NCBI GenBank assembly: GCA_002356455.1
Contig: AP017968.1
Coordinates: forward strand, 3,720,001 to 3,784,000
From: Fusobacterium varium
GTDB taxonomy: Bacteria > Fusobacteriota > Fusobacteriia > Fusobacteriales > Fusobacteriaceae
Reading direction: 5' to 3'
DNA length: 64,000 bases
Positions within the stretch are counted from its first letter, which is position 1. The number at the start of each line of letters is the position of its first letter. Of the stretch, positions 18,266 through 29,532 are shown piece after piece. Both the position numbers and the translations under genes were made by a program. The notes beneath the pieces were generated by a model, which did not search any database, was not told the origin of the DNA, and was given only the letters and a program-made list of their open reading frames with translations.

Positions 18266-19963
18266 TTAATATTCTTCACATACTGCTTTAGTTACTTTTT
18301 TCTTTTTTATATTTAAAGCTCCCATTAATACCAGAGCAATTACTACAAATACCATTGTTATCTTTGTCAGACTATTTCCTCCTGCCAGCCCTATTGGAGA
18401 AAGAATACAATATAGATAGCACAGCCCCAATACAAGCAGAGTTGATGCTTCCTTTGCATATTTCCAATTTGTTAAATCTACATCTGATTTGTTTTTAACT
18501 GATGGAACATATGGTTTTTCTCTTTTGAAAACACTTCCTAGAATAAACATTGCTATTATGTCAAATACAAACAGCCCTCCCATTACATGAACAAAGTTTA
18601 GTTTTACTTTAAATATCCATACTAATGAAAAATATAGTATTACATGAAGGAGTACTGTTATTCTTGCTGCTTTTCCAGATACTGTCTTATTCAAAAATCC
18701 TACTGCTACAAGAGCAACTATAGGTATGTTGAAGAATCCTGCAAATCTTTTTAGAAGCAGGAATAATCCACCTGTTCCATACTGAAGTAATGGTGCTATT
18801 ATCATAGATACTATTGCTATTATAGTTCCAGCTATCTTAGCTACTTTTATTAAATCTTCATCAGATATATTTTTATTAAATATTGGTTTGTAAATATCAT
18901 AGCAGAATAATGTTGCAGCACTATTTATAAATGAATTAAATGTGCTCAATATTGCTCCAAACAAACATGCTGTAAAAAATCCCAACAAAGGTTTTGGTAA
19001 AACTTTTGATACAAGTGTTGGATAGGCTAAATCTATATTTCCCAGTGAATCTCCAAAAATATGAAAAGAAATAAGTCCAGGAACATTTAATAATACAGGA
19101 AGGAATAATAGAAATATTCCTGCATATAAGATTCCTTTTTGTCCTTCTGCCAGACTTTTAGCTGCAAGAGATCTTTGGATTATTGCCTGATTTGTTGTCC
19201 AGTAAAAAAAGTTTACTATTAATATTCCAGTAAATATTGTTGTCCAAGGTACTGGATCTCCTGCTGCTCCCCAAGCTGTCAATTTTTCTATATGTGATGA
19301 TGTAACTATGTCTACTCCCTTTGATAAGCTTCCGTCTCCTAAAAATTTTAAAGCAAAGAAAGGTATCATTGTTCCACCTATTATCAAAGCAAATCCATTT
19401 AGTGTATCTGATACTGCAACTGCTTTCAGTCCACCAAATATTGCATAGATTCCTCCAATAATTCCAATCAGCCATACTACTCCCCAAAGAGCTGTATTAA
19501 AACTTACTCCAAACATTCCTGTTACATCAAATATTTGTGTAAAAGCAATAGCTCCTGAATAAAGTGCACCTGGTATCATTACAAAAGTATATGCAACAAG
19601 GAAAAGCAGTGACATTATCTGCCTTGTCTGTTTGTCATATCTTTCCTCGAAAAATTCAGGTATAGTTGTAAATCCACCCTTTAAATATCTTGGTAAAAGA
19701 AATAATGCAAGTACACATAAAGGAACTACAGATTGTACAGTCCATGCTATTATCGAAAAGTTGCTTATATATGAAGAGGCATTTACTCCAACTAATTGTT
19801 CTGTTGAAAGACTAGTCAACACCATTGAAAATCCAATAACAGTGGCACTTAAACCTCTCCCTGCCAGAAAATATCCCTGTGCACTGTTGTCTTCACCTTT
19901 AGTTTTTAACCATGAAACAAAAGCAATTAATGCTGTTATTAAAACAAATGTAAAAAAAGTCAT
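18266..19963 (-). CDS. Sodium:solute symporter (SSS family), sugar type
   Basis: This 565-aa protein has about 14 hydrophobic segments and the SSS/SGLT pattern: an [20 protein letters not shown] segment near residue 34, [15 protein letters not shown] near residue 180, and [16 protein letters not shown], which is typical of sugar symporters. It would bring a sugar into the cell with Na+. The gene lies between the GntR regulator 32 nt upstream and the sulfatase 46 nt downstream, so the likely cargo is a sulfated sugar. Delivering unphosphorylated substrate explains why the cluster carries its own kinase. Confidence 0.9.
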   Translation of the reverse strand: MTFFTFVLITALIAFVSWLKTKGEDNSAQGYFLAGRGLSATVIGFSMVLTSLSTEQLVGVNASSYISNFSIIAWTVQSVVPLCVLALFLLPRYLKGGFTTIPEFFEERYDKQTRQIMSLLFLVAYTFVMIPGALYSGAIAFTQIFDVTGMFGVSFNTALWGVVWLIGIIGGIYAIFGGLKAVAVSDTLNGFALIIGGTMIPFFALKFLGDGSLSKGVDIVTSSHIEKLTAWGAAGDPVPWTTIFTGILIVNFFYWTTNQAIIQRSLAAKSLAEGQKGILYAGIFLLFLPVLLNVPGLISFHIFGDSLGNIDLAYPTLVSKVLPKPLLGFFTACLFGAILSTFNSFINSAATLFCYDIYKPIFNKNISDEDLIKVAKIAGTIIAIVSMIIAPLLQYGTGGLFLLLKRFAGFFNIPIVALVAVGFLNKTVSGKAARITVLLHVILYFSLVWIFKVKLNFVHVMGGLFVFDIIAMFILGSVFKREKPYVPSVKNKSDVDLTNWKYAKEASTLLVLGLCYLYCILSPIGLAGGNSLTKITMVFVVIALVLMGALNIKKKKVTKAVCEEY

Positions 19964-19995
19964 TTTTCCCTCCTAATTTATTTCAATGGAGATTT

Positions 19996-20718
19996 CTAAA
20001 AATTTGTTGTATAAACAAACCTATCTCCCCTCACTGTAGATTTTGTATATTCTAAAACCTTACTTCCTTGGAAAACTGTTCTCTCTACTTTCATTCCTAA
20101 ATCTTCCTCATTCAATCCTAGAAATTTAGCCTCAGAAGTATCCAATTTACATGGATAAAACAACTCTTTTCCATGAGTTATTTTTATTCCAAATTCATTT
20201 GTTAAAACATCATATAATTTTTTTGATTTGAGATCAATATTTTCAATTCCTTCTACTAAAGAGTAGTTCAGATAAATAGTTTCATAGATTAAAGCTTCAT
20301 CATTTCCATATCTTATCCATACAAGTTTACATATAAGTTCATCATCAAAAAGATTCATTCTCTCTTTAACAAGAGTATTTGGCTTTTTAATTTTTAATGA
20401 TAATATTTTAGAAACAGGAATTTTTCCTAGGCTCATCATATCATCATAAAATTTACTAAAACCTGAACGATCTTGATAAATTTTAGGAGATGATACATAA
20501 CTTCCCTTTCCTTGAAGCTTATAAATATATCCTTCTTTCTCTAAAGCTCTCAATGCCTGTCTTACAGTTGTTCTGCTAAGATCATATACAGTACAAAATT
20601 CTGATTCAGCAGGTATTTTGTCATTTTCTTTTAATATACCTTCTTCAATATGCTTTTTTATGCTATGTACTAACTGTTGATATAAAGGAACTTCACTTTT
20701 TTTATCAATCTCAAACAT
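19996..20718 (-). CDS. GntR/HutC-family (UTRA) transcriptional regulator, upstream copy
   Basis: This 240-aa protein has a GntR winged helix (VPLYQQLVHSIKKHI, LSRTTVRQALRALEKEGYIYK) and a C-terminal UTRA domain. It is first in an operon with the symporter and sulfatase. Its promoter has a TTGACA -35 box sitting inside the palindrome GTGTTG-T-CAACAC, so a repressor bound there would block RNA polymerase. Autoregulation is therefore likely. Its ligand is probably an intermediate of the pathway, which is inference. Confidence 0.9.
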   Translation of the reverse strand: MFEIDKKSEVPLYQQLVHSIKKHIEEGILKENDKIPAESEFCTVYDLSRTTVRQALRALEKEGYIYKLQGKGSYVSSPKIYQDRSGFSKFYDDMMSLGKIPVSKILSLKIKKPNTLVKERMNLFDDELICKLVWIRYGNDEALIYETIYLNYSLVEGIENIDLKSKKLYDVLTNEFGIKITHGKELFYPCKLDTSEAKFLGLNEEDLGMKVERTVFQGSKVLEYTKSTVRGDRFVYTTNF

Positions 20719-20767
20719 AATTTTCTCCCATGGGTTTTTTAATAATATTATTTTTTCTATTATGATA

Positions 20768-20799
20768 AGTATAATTCAATCATTATGTGTTGTCAACAC
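20768..20799 (-). promoter_or_regulatory. Promoter and palindromic operator of the GntR-symporter-sulfatase operon
   Basis: On the minus strand TTGACA (20791-20796) and TATACT (20768-20773) are 17 nt apart. The -35 box is embedded in the 13-bp palindrome GTGTTGTCAACAC (20787-20799), a strong candidate repressor site. The rest of the 303-bp gap 20719-21021 holds only the next terminator and AT-rich sequence. Confidence 0.75.
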
Positions 20800-20972
20800 T
20801 GATTTTTACTAGGTTTTAACTTGTATCATACACTCAAACTCCTATATTAATCACTTCATATCAACTTGTATCTAAAAAAAAAATTATTTTTTTTCTACAC
20901 ATTATTAAAACAATATGTCTTTTATTTTTTCATATCAATCTTTTTTAGTCTTATTTTGCCAATAAATAAAAA

Positions 20973-21007
20973 AAGAGAGTACCTTATTTTTTTCAAGGTA
21001 CTCTCTT
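20973..21007 (-). terminator. Terminator after the GerMN gene
   Basis: A perfect 13-bp stem (AAGAGAGTACCTT with AAGGTACTCTCTT) with a 9-nt loop is followed on the minus strand by a T run. Confidence 0.9.
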
Positions 21008-21021
21008 AATTTTTTATTCAA

Positions 21022-21546
21022 TTATATATTTGTATTTCTATTATAAAATTTACCCAAATTTTTACTTCCATCTTTTCCATTTACTAATATTTTTACTCGG
21101 CTAACATTTCCAAGTTCTGTCAAACTATTCACTATTGAATAAATATTCAAAAGATTTTTACGGCTATTATCATCTAATTCTTTTGCTGAAGAACTTAAAT
21201 CAATATATGCAGTATCATTGCTAAAATATAAATTTAAAATAGTAATGTCCTTATTCTCAAGAAAGCCTTCATTCTGAAGAATTTCTATAGTTTTTGATGC
21301 TACTTTAACAGATTTATCTCTTCTGCTTTGACTTTCTTCTATATTTTCATCTCTTTTAATAAGCTCTTTTCCATCTGCTGAAGGAATATATATTACTATT
21401 TTTTCTTTGGCTTTTTCTTCTATGTTTATTCCATTAATATCAATTGTTTTTATGCTTTTATCTTTTATAATATTAAAATATGTTATTCCACATAATGCAG
21501 TAATTATCCATGCTCCTATTAATACTCCTAACCATTTTTTGCTCAC
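21022..21546 (-). CDS. GerMN-domain membrane-anchored protein
   Basis: This 174-aa protein has one N-terminal membrane anchor (about residues 4-26) and a C-terminal GerMN-type domain, with LYFSNDTAYIDLSS and SRVKILVNGKDG as recognisable pieces. GerMN domains occur in sporulation proteins and, in non-sporulating bacteria, in envelope proteins beside cell-wall amidases. Here it directly follows an N-acetylmuramoyl-L-alanine amidase by 16 nt, so an envelope or division role is plausible. The start is GTG, chosen because GAGGTG lies 5 nt before it. Confidence 0.8.
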   Translation of the reverse strand: MSKKWLGVLIGAWIITALCGITYFNIIKDKSIKTIDINGINIEEKAKEKIVIYIPSADGKELIKRDENIEESQSRRDKSVKVASKTIEILQNEGFLENKDITILNLYFSNDTAYIDLSSSAKELDDNSRKNLLNIYSIVNSLTELGNVSRVKILVNGKDGSKNLGKFYNRNTNI

Positions 21547-21562
21547 TGCTTCACCTCATTAA

Positions 21563-22582
21563 TCAATAAAAATATCCTCTCACCATTTCCGCTATCTCTC
21601 TTGCCATCTTTTTTTGATATACTGGATTTGTTATTTTTTGAAGATCACTCTTATTACTTATGAATCCTACCTCTACCAAAACACTTGGTCCATTAAATCC
21701 TCTCAGTACAGCAAAGTTAGCTCCATGTATTCCTCTATTGTTTAATCCTATTGCTTCTGCTAAAGCATTATTTGTTTTTCTTGCAAACCCAATAGAACTT
21801 TCCTGATTTTTCTTATATGCAAGTTCACCCATTATTTGGGCTATATCGCTACTATTTTCTCCATACTTATCTCCAAAGCTATTTTCAAATGAAGCTATTC
21901 TCTCAGCATAAGGTGAAGACTTTTTAGAAAAATAAAAGACTTCTACTCCATTCATTTTGCTTGATACTGCTGCATTTGCATGTATGCTGATAAACATATT
22001 TGCTTTTGCTTTATTAGCTATTTTTGGACGTTGTGATAAACTTACAAAAACATCTGTATCTCTAGTCATAACAACATTAAAATCTTTTTTCAATTCATCT
22101 CTTAAATACTTGCTTACTGCTAAAGTTATAGTTTTTTCATAGTACTTTTTAAATCCTATTGCCCCTGGGTCTTTCCCACCATGTCCAGCATCTATAGCTA
22201 TAGTAAATTGTTTTTTTTGTGATTTATCATTGAAAGTAAGAACAAAATTATTTCCCTTTGAAGCAATACCCCCACTGTAAGTGATATTTTTTCTCAATTT
22301 AATAAAAAATCCAACTGACCCACTGTAATCTACAACTTCAAGACTTTCTACATATTTTCCTGTAAAACTTTTCCTATCTACTTTTCCAGTAAGAGTACTA
22401 TCTGGAAATTCTAAAAAAATCAATTTATTATATTCATCATAATTCATTGTATATTTTGGTTTTTGTGATCCTGAAAAATCCATGGTAAGAACAGCTCCAT
22501 TCAACTTTACCGATCTAATAGTTCCAGCAAATGAAAGTACTGTTAAAAATAAAAATAAAAAAATTGTAAGTATCCTCTTCAT
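21563..22582 (-). CDS. N-acetylmuramoyl-L-alanine amidase with AMIN domain
   Basis: From the ATG at 22582 the product is 339 aa and begins with a signal peptide (MKRILTIFLFLFLTVLSFAG). An AMIN-type targeting domain follows at about 20-120, then an Amidase_3 catalytic domain. IAIDAGHGGKDPGA, SIHANAA and VLVEVGFISN carry the zinc ligands and catalytic Glu. It cleaves the amide bond between MurNAc and the stem peptide in the periplasm. A longer frame from an ATG at 22624 is rejected because that codon sits inside the yajC terminator hairpin, while GGGG precedes the chosen start by 7 nt. Confidence 0.92.
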   Translation of the reverse strand: MKRILTIFLFLFLTVLSFAGTIRSVKLNGAVLTMDFSGSQKPKYTMNYDEYNKLIFLEFPDSTLTGKVDRKSFTGKYVESLEVVDYSGSVGFFIKLRKNITYSGGIASKGNNFVLTFNDKSQKKQFTIAIDAGHGGKDPGAIGFKKYYEKTITLAVSKYLRDELKKDFNVVMTRDTDVFVSLSQRPKIANKAKANMFISIHANAAVSSKMNGVEVFYFSKKSSPYAERIASFENSFGDKYGENSSDIAQIMGELAYKKNQESSIGFARKTNNALAEAIGLNNRGIHGANFAVLRGFNGPSVLVEVGFISNKSDLQKITNPVYQKKMAREIAEMVRGYFY

Positions 22583-22607
22583 CTTATGTCCCCGCTTTAT
22601 TAAAGAA

Positions 22608-22633
22608 AAAACGACAATGTTCATTGTCGTTTT
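22608..22633 (-). terminator. Terminator after yajC
   Basis: AAAACGACAATG and CATTGTCGTTTT form a 12-bp inverted repeat with a 2-nt centre, followed on the minus strand by T-rich sequence. It lies just past the yajC stop. Confidence 0.8.
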
Positions 22634-22643
22634 ATTTCAATTA

Positions 22644-22913
22644 TTATAATACTCTAGAAATAGCTCCTTTAGTGAAAGTTATTTTTACACCTTTATCAAC
22701 TCTTACTTCTACATAATCTTCACTTACAGAAACTATAGTACCTTTTACTCCACCAACAGTAACTACTTCTGCTCCTTCTTTTAATGAATCCATCATTTCT
22801 TTTTGTTTCTTTTGTTTTTTCTTGTTTGGTAATATCAATAAGAAGTAGAATACAGCTATCCACACTACAAAAGTTAGTCCCATTCCACCATATTTACCTA
22901 ATAATTGTTCCAT
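22644..22913 (-). CDS. yajC: YajC, auxiliary subunit of the Sec translocon
   Basis: This 89-aa protein has the YajC form: one membrane span (about residues 12-28), then LPNKKKQKKQKEMMDSL and GAEVVTVGGVKGTIVSV. YajC associates with SecDF-YidC at the inner membrane. It has its own promoter (TTGAAA-17-TATACT) and a terminator, so it is probably monocistronic despite lying between dnaJ and the amidase. A GGGGG ribosome-binding site lies upstream. Confidence 0.95.
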   Translation of the reverse strand: MEQLLGKYGGMGLTFVVWIAVFYFLLILPNKKKQKKQKEMMDSLKEGAEVVTVGGVKGTIVSVSEDYVEVRVDKGVKITFTKGAISRVL

Positions 22914-22947
22914 TGTTAATCCCCCTCATCAGAAAAGCTTTGTTAAA

Positions 22948-22976
22948 AGTATAACATATCATAAGCTTTTTTTCAA
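22948..22976 (-). promoter_or_regulatory. Promoter of yajC
   Basis: On the minus strand TTGAAA (22971-22976) and TATACT (22948-22953) are separated by 17 nt. Confidence 0.7.
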
Positions 22977-23011
22977 TTTTTTCTATGATTTATATAGCTT
23001 TTTTCAATATT

Positions 23012-24184
23012 TTACTTAAAAAAAGCTTTTATTTTATCTTTTAAAGTTTTATGTTTTTTATAGTTTTTATCTTTTAAACTGTCATCAAAGGCTTTCAGCA
23101 GTTCTTTTTGTTTATCATTAAGATCAGTAGGTGTTTCCACTACTACTTGTACTAGCTGATCTCCAATCATAGAACTTCTTAAAGATTTAATCCCTTCTCC
23201 TCTTAGTTTAAAAAGTTTTCCAGTTTGTGTTCCTGCTGGTATTTTTATATTTTTCTTACCATTTAGAGTAGGTATTTCTACTTCTCCTCCAAGAGCAGCT
23301 GTTGTGAAAGTAATAGGTACTTCACAAAGTATATCATCTCCTCTTCTTTGAAACAAGTCATGTTCTTTTACTCTTATTATTACATAAAGATCTCCATTAG
23401 GTCCACCAGTTTCACTAGCTTCACCCATTCCATCCAATCTTAATTTTTGACCATCATCTATTCCTGCTGGTATTTTTATTTTCTTTTCTACAGTTTCTTT
23501 TACAATACCTGTTCCATGACAAGTTTTACATTTCTTTTCAGGTATTTCTCCCTTACCATGACACTCATCACATTCCACATAACTTTCAAAATTTCCAAGT
23601 ATAGTTCTCTGAACTGTTTTTACTCTTCCAGAACCTCCGCACTTAGTACATTTTTTCATTGTACTTCCTGGTTCAGCTCCACTTCCATTACAAGTTCCAC
23701 ACTTTCCATTTCTCTTGTATTTTATTGTTTTTTCAACACCTTTTGCAGCTTCTTCAAGAGTAATCTCTACTTGATATCTTAAATCAGCTCCTGGTTCCAC
23801 ATAATTTCTTCTGGAACTTCCGCCACCAAAGCCACTGAATCCTCCAAATCCACCAGATCCTCCTCCGAAGAATGAACTAAATATATCTTCAAATCCTTCA
23901 CTGCTGAATCCTCCTCCAAATCCTCCAGCTCCTGGTCCACCTTGTTCAAAGGCTGCATGACCAAATCTATCATATTGAGCTCTTTTTTCTTTGTCCGATA
24001 TCACCTGATATGCTTCATTTACCTCTTTGAATTTTTCTTCAGCATCTTTTTTTTCCTTTTCGCTGGCGTTACTGAATTTATCAGGATGATATTTCATGGC
24101 AGCTTTTCTATATGCTTTCTTAATATCAGCTTCAGAAGCATCTTTTGCTACTCCTAACACTTCATAATAATCTCTTTTTGCCAT
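23012..24184 (-). CDS. dnaJ: Chaperone DnaJ
   Basis: This 390-aa protein is full-length class I DnaJ. The J domain covers residues 1-70 with HPD at 33-35, and a G/F-rich linker covers about 75-130. Four zinc-binding repeats follow ([32 protein letters not shown]), then the C-terminal substrate-binding domains. It stimulates DnaK ATPase and delivers clients. It is separated from dnaK by ogt and an aldose epimerase gene but stays on the same strand, so it may share the heat-shock transcript. No CIRCE element lies directly before it. Confidence 0.97.
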   Translation of the reverse strand: MAKRDYYEVLGVAKDASEADIKKAYRKAAMKYHPDKFSNASEKEKKDAEEKFKEVNEAYQVISDKEKRAQYDRFGHAAFEQGGPGAGGFGGGFSSEGFEDIFSSFFGGGSGGFGGFSGFGGGSSRRNYVEPGADLRYQVEITLEEAAKGVEKTIKYKRNGKCGTCNGSGAEPGSTMKKCTKCGGSGRVKTVQRTILGNFESYVECDECHGKGEIPEKKCKTCHGTGIVKETVEKKIKIPAGIDDGQKLRLDGMGEASETGGPNGDLYVIIRVKEHDLFQRRGDDILCEVPITFTTAALGGEVEIPTLNGKKNIKIPAGTQTGKLFKLRGEGIKSLRSSMIGDQLVQVVVETPTDLNDKQKELLKAFDDSLKDKNYKKHKTLKDKIKAFFK

Positions 24185-24262
24185 TTAATATTTTCCTCCG
24201 TTTCTAATATCTAAAGTATTATATCACAATTTTCAATATAACATGATACATTTTTATATAAA

Positions 24263-25135
24263 CTATAAAATAGTTATATCTAATGCCCTATGATATACTT
24301 CAGCTCTTCCAATTCTTTCTATTCCTGTTTTTTCTTTAAGGTTTCCTGAAGCATTATCAAAATCTGATATTCCATTCCAAGGCTCCAAACATACATACTC
24401 TGCTCCTGGTTTATTCCAGAATGCTATATATTTGAATCCTTTATACATAAATTTTATTCCTTTACTATTTTTGCTGTTTTTTAAATAAACAACATTAGAA
24501 TTTGGGTTTTCTATAATAAGGGCATCATTTGCAAAAGTATTTTTATCCAAATTAAGTATTTTTCCTTCAAAAGCTTTTATTTTTTTTTGAGAGGATATCA
24601 ATGTCCCATTAAAAGTTTTTACTTCACCAGTTTCTTCTTTTTCAAACTCTAAATAATAATCTGAAAATTCTATTCCATTTCCTACAGGGGTATTAAATGC
24701 TGGATGTGCTCCTAATGAGAAATACATTTCCTTTTCTCCTGTATTTTCTATTTTATATTCTATTCTTAAATTTTTATCTTTTATTATATATTTTACATAG
24801 AGTTTAAAATTAAAAGGATAGATTTTTTTTGTTTCATCATTTGAAACAAAAAGAAATTCCAGATAGTCATCCCCTTGATCACTCATCTGAAATTCATAAT
24901 CTCTCGCAAAGCCATGTTTTAAACCAAGGTTATACTCTTTTCCTTCATAAAAATATCTGCCATTCTTTAAAGCCCCAACAAAGGGAAACAATATTGGAGA
25001 ACTCTTTGCCCAGTATTCAGGATTTTTTTGCCATATATATTCTATACCTGTTGTTAAATCCTTCATCCCTATGAGCTCTGCACCTAAGCTTTCTATTCTT
25101 ATTTCCATTAAACTATTTCTTAAACTATATTCCAT
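24263..25135 (-). CDS. Aldose 1-epimerase family protein (LacX-like)
   Basis: This 290-aa protein matches the galactose-mutarotase-like family: SLGAELIGMKDLTTG near the start, LFPFVGALKNGRY, LKHGFARDYEF with one candidate catalytic His, and SLGAHPAFNTP with the second. The LacX/YihR branch interconverts sugar anomers, although substrates of this branch are poorly known. It starts 2 nt after ogt, so the pair is cotranscribed. Its position between dnaK and dnaJ is unusual and gives no hint of a sugar pathway. Confidence 0.85.
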   Translation of the reverse strand: MEYSLRNSLMEIRIESLGAELIGMKDLTTGIEYIWQKNPEYWAKSSPILFPFVGALKNGRYFYEGKEYNLGLKHGFARDYEFQMSDQGDDYLEFLFVSNDETKKIYPFNFKLYVKYIIKDKNLRIEYKIENTGEKEMYFSLGAHPAFNTPVGNGIEFSDYYLEFEKEETGEVKTFNGTLISSQKKIKAFEGKILNLDKNTFANDALIIENPNSNVVYLKNSKNSKGIKFMYKGFKYIAFWNKPGAEYVCLEPWNGISDFDNASGNLKEKTGIERIGRAEVYHRALDITIL

Positions 25136-25137
25136 TT

Positions 25138-25605
25138 TTATCTCCTATATTCAGCTTCTTCTAGGTCCAGCAGATATTCTTTTCTGAAAAGACCTCCTCC
25201 ATATCCTGTTAATTTTCCATTTTTACCTATAACTCTATGACAAGGAATTATGATTGAAATAGGATTATTGTGATTGGCTCCACCAATAGCTCTGACAGCT
25301 TTTGGATTTTTTACAGCTGCTGCCTGTTCCTGATAACTTCTTGTTTCTCCATAGGGAATATCTAATAAAGCTTTCCAAGCTTCCTGTTGAAATTCAGTTC
25401 CTTGGCTTATATCAAGTTTTACATCAAATACTTTCCTTTTTTTATCAAAGTATTCTTTCAGCTGCTCTATACATTTTTCTACTTCTTTTGAGTATATCTC
25501 CTCTAATCTGATATCTCTGAAATTAATACTGCTAATACCATCTTTTTCTTCACATACTTCAATTAAGCCTAAATCTTTTATTTCCAAGTATCCTCTTCCT
25601 CTCAT
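25138..25605 (-). CDS. ogt: Methylated-DNA--protein-cysteine methyltransferase
   Basis: This 155-aa protein is a complete O6-alkylguanine-DNA alkyltransferase. The acceptor motif IIPCHRVIGKNG places the reactive Cys at residue 122. GTEFQQEAWKALLDIPYG and YQEQAAAVKNPKAVRAIGGA form the DNA-binding helix region. It repairs O6-methylguanine by irreversible self-alkylation. It lies 113 bp after dnaK and may be reached by heat-shock read-through. Confidence 0.95.
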   Translation of the reverse strand: MRGRGYLEIKDLGLIEVCEEKDGISSINFRDIRLEEIYSKEVEKCIEQLKEYFDKKRKVFDVKLDISQGTEFQQEAWKALLDIPYGETRSYQEQAAAVKNPKAVRAIGGANHNNPISIIIPCHRVIGKNGKLTGYGGGLFRKEYLLDLEEAEYRR

Positions 25606-25651
25606 TTCCCCTCCTTATTTCATTGAAAATAATTAACTCCTATTACCAGAA

Positions 25652-25680
25652 AGGGAATAGAGTAAAGTACCCTATTCCCT
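25652..25680 (-). terminator. Hairpin between dnaK and ogt, weak terminator or attenuating stem
   Basis: AGGGAATAG pairs with CTATTCCCT around an 11-nt loop. The following T run on the minus strand is short, so partial read-through into ogt is likely. Confidence 0.5.
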
Positions 25681-25718
25681 CTATTGGCTTTCCTTCTCAG
25701 GAATTATTTAATTAGTTC

Positions 25719-27548
<1,830 letters not shown>

Positions 27549-27613
27549 TTACCTCCTAAAATATCTTCTATATTTAAAATTGTTTTTTACTATAATTATA
27601 TTAAAGTTTTTTA

Positions 27614-28246
27614 TTAACCTCTTTTACATACTTTTACCATTGCAGGTCTTATTACTTTTCCTTTCATTGTGTAACCTTTTTGAAGTTCAAGAATAATAGT
27701 ATCATCTTCAAATTCAGGATTATCTTCTACCATTACAGCATGGTGATACATTGGATCATACTTTCCTTCTGCTTTTATTGGTTCTACACCTTCAGTTTCC
27801 ATGATACCCTTCAACTGTCCAAGTATCATATCCACACCTTTTACAAGTCCATCAAAATCTTTTGTTGCTTCTGATGCTGATATAGCTCTTTCTAGATTAT
27901 CCAATCCATCTAATAACTTTGTAATTATTTTTTCAGAAGCAAATTTTCTTAACTCTTCCAATTCTTTTTCTTTTCTTTTTGTGAAGTTTTGGAAATCTGC
28001 TTGTTTTCTAAGATAAGATTGCTTCCAGTCTTCTACTTCTGCTTTTAGCTTTCCAATTTCTTCTTCTGTATTTTTTTCTTCTTTGTCGCAGCAGCAAGAT
28101 CCTTTTTCTTCATCATGACCTTTACAACCACATCCACATTCTTCTTTTTCTTCCTCTTTTATTATATCTTCTTCGAAAGTTTCAACTTCCTTTTTCATTT
28201 CTTTATCTAACTCTTTTTCTAATTCTTTTTCTTTATCATTTATCAT
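27614..28246 (-). CDS. grpE: Nucleotide exchange factor GrpE with a cysteine-rich N-terminal tail
   Basis: This 210-aa protein has the GrpE coiled coil (about 60-125) and beta domain, with KQADFQNFTKRKEKE, LDNLERAI and GYTMKGKVIRPAMVKV. It releases ADP from DnaK. The N-terminal acidic tail contains two cysteine clusters: Cys37, Cys39 and Cys41 in ECGCGCKGH, and Cys51-53 in SCCCDKE. Family tails are normally acidic and cysteine-free. The start overlaps the hrcA end by 11 nt, so translation is probably coupled. Confidence 0.96.
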   Translation of the reverse strand: MINDKEKELEKELDKEMKKEVETFEEDIIKEEEKEECGCGCKGHDEEKGSCCCDKEEKNTEEEIGKLKAEVEDWKQSYLRKQADFQNFTKRKEKELEELRKFASEKIITKLLDGLDNLERAISASEATKDFDGLVKGVDMILGQLKGIMETEGVEPIKAEGKYDPMYHHAVMVEDNPEFEDDTIILELQKGYTMKGKVIRPAMVKVCKRG

Positions 28247-29255
28247 TTGTTTCGTCCTTTCTCTCTATTTTATTTAACATTTTATTTACTTCTTGAGTTA
28301 CATATTTTATCAGTCCCATAGTTTTTGAATAAGCCATTCTTTTAGGACCTATTACTCCAAGTATTCCTTGAGATGCTCCAGCCTTATATAATGAATATAC
28401 GAAGCTATAGTCTTCTAATCCTTTTATTCCTAATTCTTCTCCAAATATTACATTCACTTTTCCATAAGAGCTGTCTCTATTTTTTACAAGCTGCTCAAAT
28501 AAAAGTTTTATATCTTTTCTATGATGGAAAAGTTCTAAGACTTCTGATACCTCATTAACATTTTTATCTTTAAAGATACTCGGAACATTATTTATAAACA
28601 GTTTACTGTCATCTTCATATTGTTCGATATCATCTGTTAACAATTTTTTTCCTAAAATAAACTTTTCAATATTTCCCAAATTTATTTCATGTTTTGCTAC
28701 TCTTTTATTTAACTCTTTTGATATTACTTCAAGTTCTTCTTTAGAAATAGACTGGTTAAGAATTATCTTTTTGGTTTTTACAGCTCTATTTTCCATAACT
28801 ATTACAGCTAAAACCAAAAATTCATCTATGTGTACCAATTCAACTTTTTTTATTCTTTCTACCATAGTGCTTGGTTCTATTGCTATTCCTGCATAAGTAG
28901 TCATTTTTGAAAGAAGAGAAGAAGTTTTCTGCAAGAGCAGGTCAAGTTCATTAACTCTATGTTCATACTCGAGCTCTATATTATTCTTTTCTTCCTTTGT
29001 AAGTTTTTCAACCTTCAGCAGTTCATCAAGATAATACTTATATCCTTTGTCTGTAGGAATTCTTCCTGAAGATGTATGAGTTTTTGATATATATCCCATA
29101 TCCTCCAAATCAGCCATTACATTTCTAATAGTTGCTGATGAAAGATCAATCCCATATTTTTTTACCAAAGTTCTTGAACCGATAGTATCTCCAAAAGTCA
29201 AATAATAATTTACTATTGCGTTTAATACTAGCTTCTCTCTTTCTGAAATAGACAT
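28236..29255 (-). CDS. hrcA: Heat-inducible transcription repressor HrcA
   Basis: This 339-aa protein has the HrcA N-terminal winged helix (SISEREKLVLNAIVNYYL, SSATIRNVMADLEDMGYI, HTSSGRIPTDKGY) and the GAF-like effector region. The C-terminal LGVIGPKRMAYSKTMGLIKYV is standard. HrcA represses heat-shock operons by binding CIRCE and depends on GroEL for folding. A CIRCE element precedes the gene, so it represses its own operon. Confidence 0.97.
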   Translation of the reverse strand: MSISEREKLVLNAIVNYYLTFGDTIGSRTLVKKYGIDLSSATIRNVMADLEDMGYISKTHTSSGRIPTDKGYKYYLDELLKVEKLTKEEKNNIELEYEHRVNELDLLLQKTSSLLSKMTTYAGIAIEPSTMVERIKKVELVHIDEFLVLAVIVMENRAVKTKKIILNQSISKEELEVISKELNKRVAKHEINLGNIEKFILGKKLLTDDIEQYEDDSKLFINNVPSIFKDKNVNEVSEVLELFHHRKDIKLLFEQLVKNRDSSYGKVNVIFGEELGIKGLEDYSFVYSLYKAGASQGILGVIGPKRMAYSKTMGLIKYVTQEVNKMLNKIERKDETNDK

Positions 29256-29272
29256 CTTTCATCACCTTTTTG

Positions 29273-29299
29273 TTAGCACTCATCAAAGTCGAGTGCTAA
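29273..29299. promoter_or_regulatory. CIRCE operator
   Basis: TTAGCACTC and GAGTGCTAA are separated by exactly 9 nt, which is the canonical HrcA operator. It lies between the promoter and the hrcA start. Confidence 0.97.
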
Positions 29300-29311
29300 T
29301 TCTTAATTAAG

Positions 29312-29340
29312 AAGATACATCAATTTCATATATTTGTCAA
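29312..29340 (-). promoter_or_regulatory. Promoter of the hrcA-grpE-dnaK operon
   Basis: On the minus strand TTGACA (29335-29340) and TATCTT (29312-29317) are 17 nt apart, just upstream of CIRCE. Confidence 0.88.
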
Positions 29341-29417
29341 TACTTTTTTGAAATTTTTTTTATAAATTATTTAATATTTTTTCTATTTTTTCCATTATTT
29401 CTTTCTTTAAAATTAAT

Positions 29418-29496
29418 ACACTTTTCTAAAAATTAGTCATACATATATCTTCAAATAATTTTAATATTTGAAAAGTGTAAAATTAAATAGTATAAT
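29418..29496 (+). promoter_or_regulatory. Promoter of the small membrane protein gene, with a spaced inverted repeat
   Basis: TTGAAA (29468-29473) and TATAAT (29491-29496) are 17 nt apart. ACACTTTTC (29418-29426) and GAAAAGTGT (29470-29478) form a 9-bp inverted repeat whose right half overlaps the -35 box. Confidence 0.65.
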
Positions 29497-29532
29497 TTTT
29501 ATTACAAAAGACTTGCATCTAGGGGAGGTAAA

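Noticed and set aside
22583-22624. Longer N-terminus of the amidase from an ATG at 22624
   Set aside because: The codon lies within the yajC terminator hairpin, and the shorter form has a signal peptide and GGGG ribosome-binding site.
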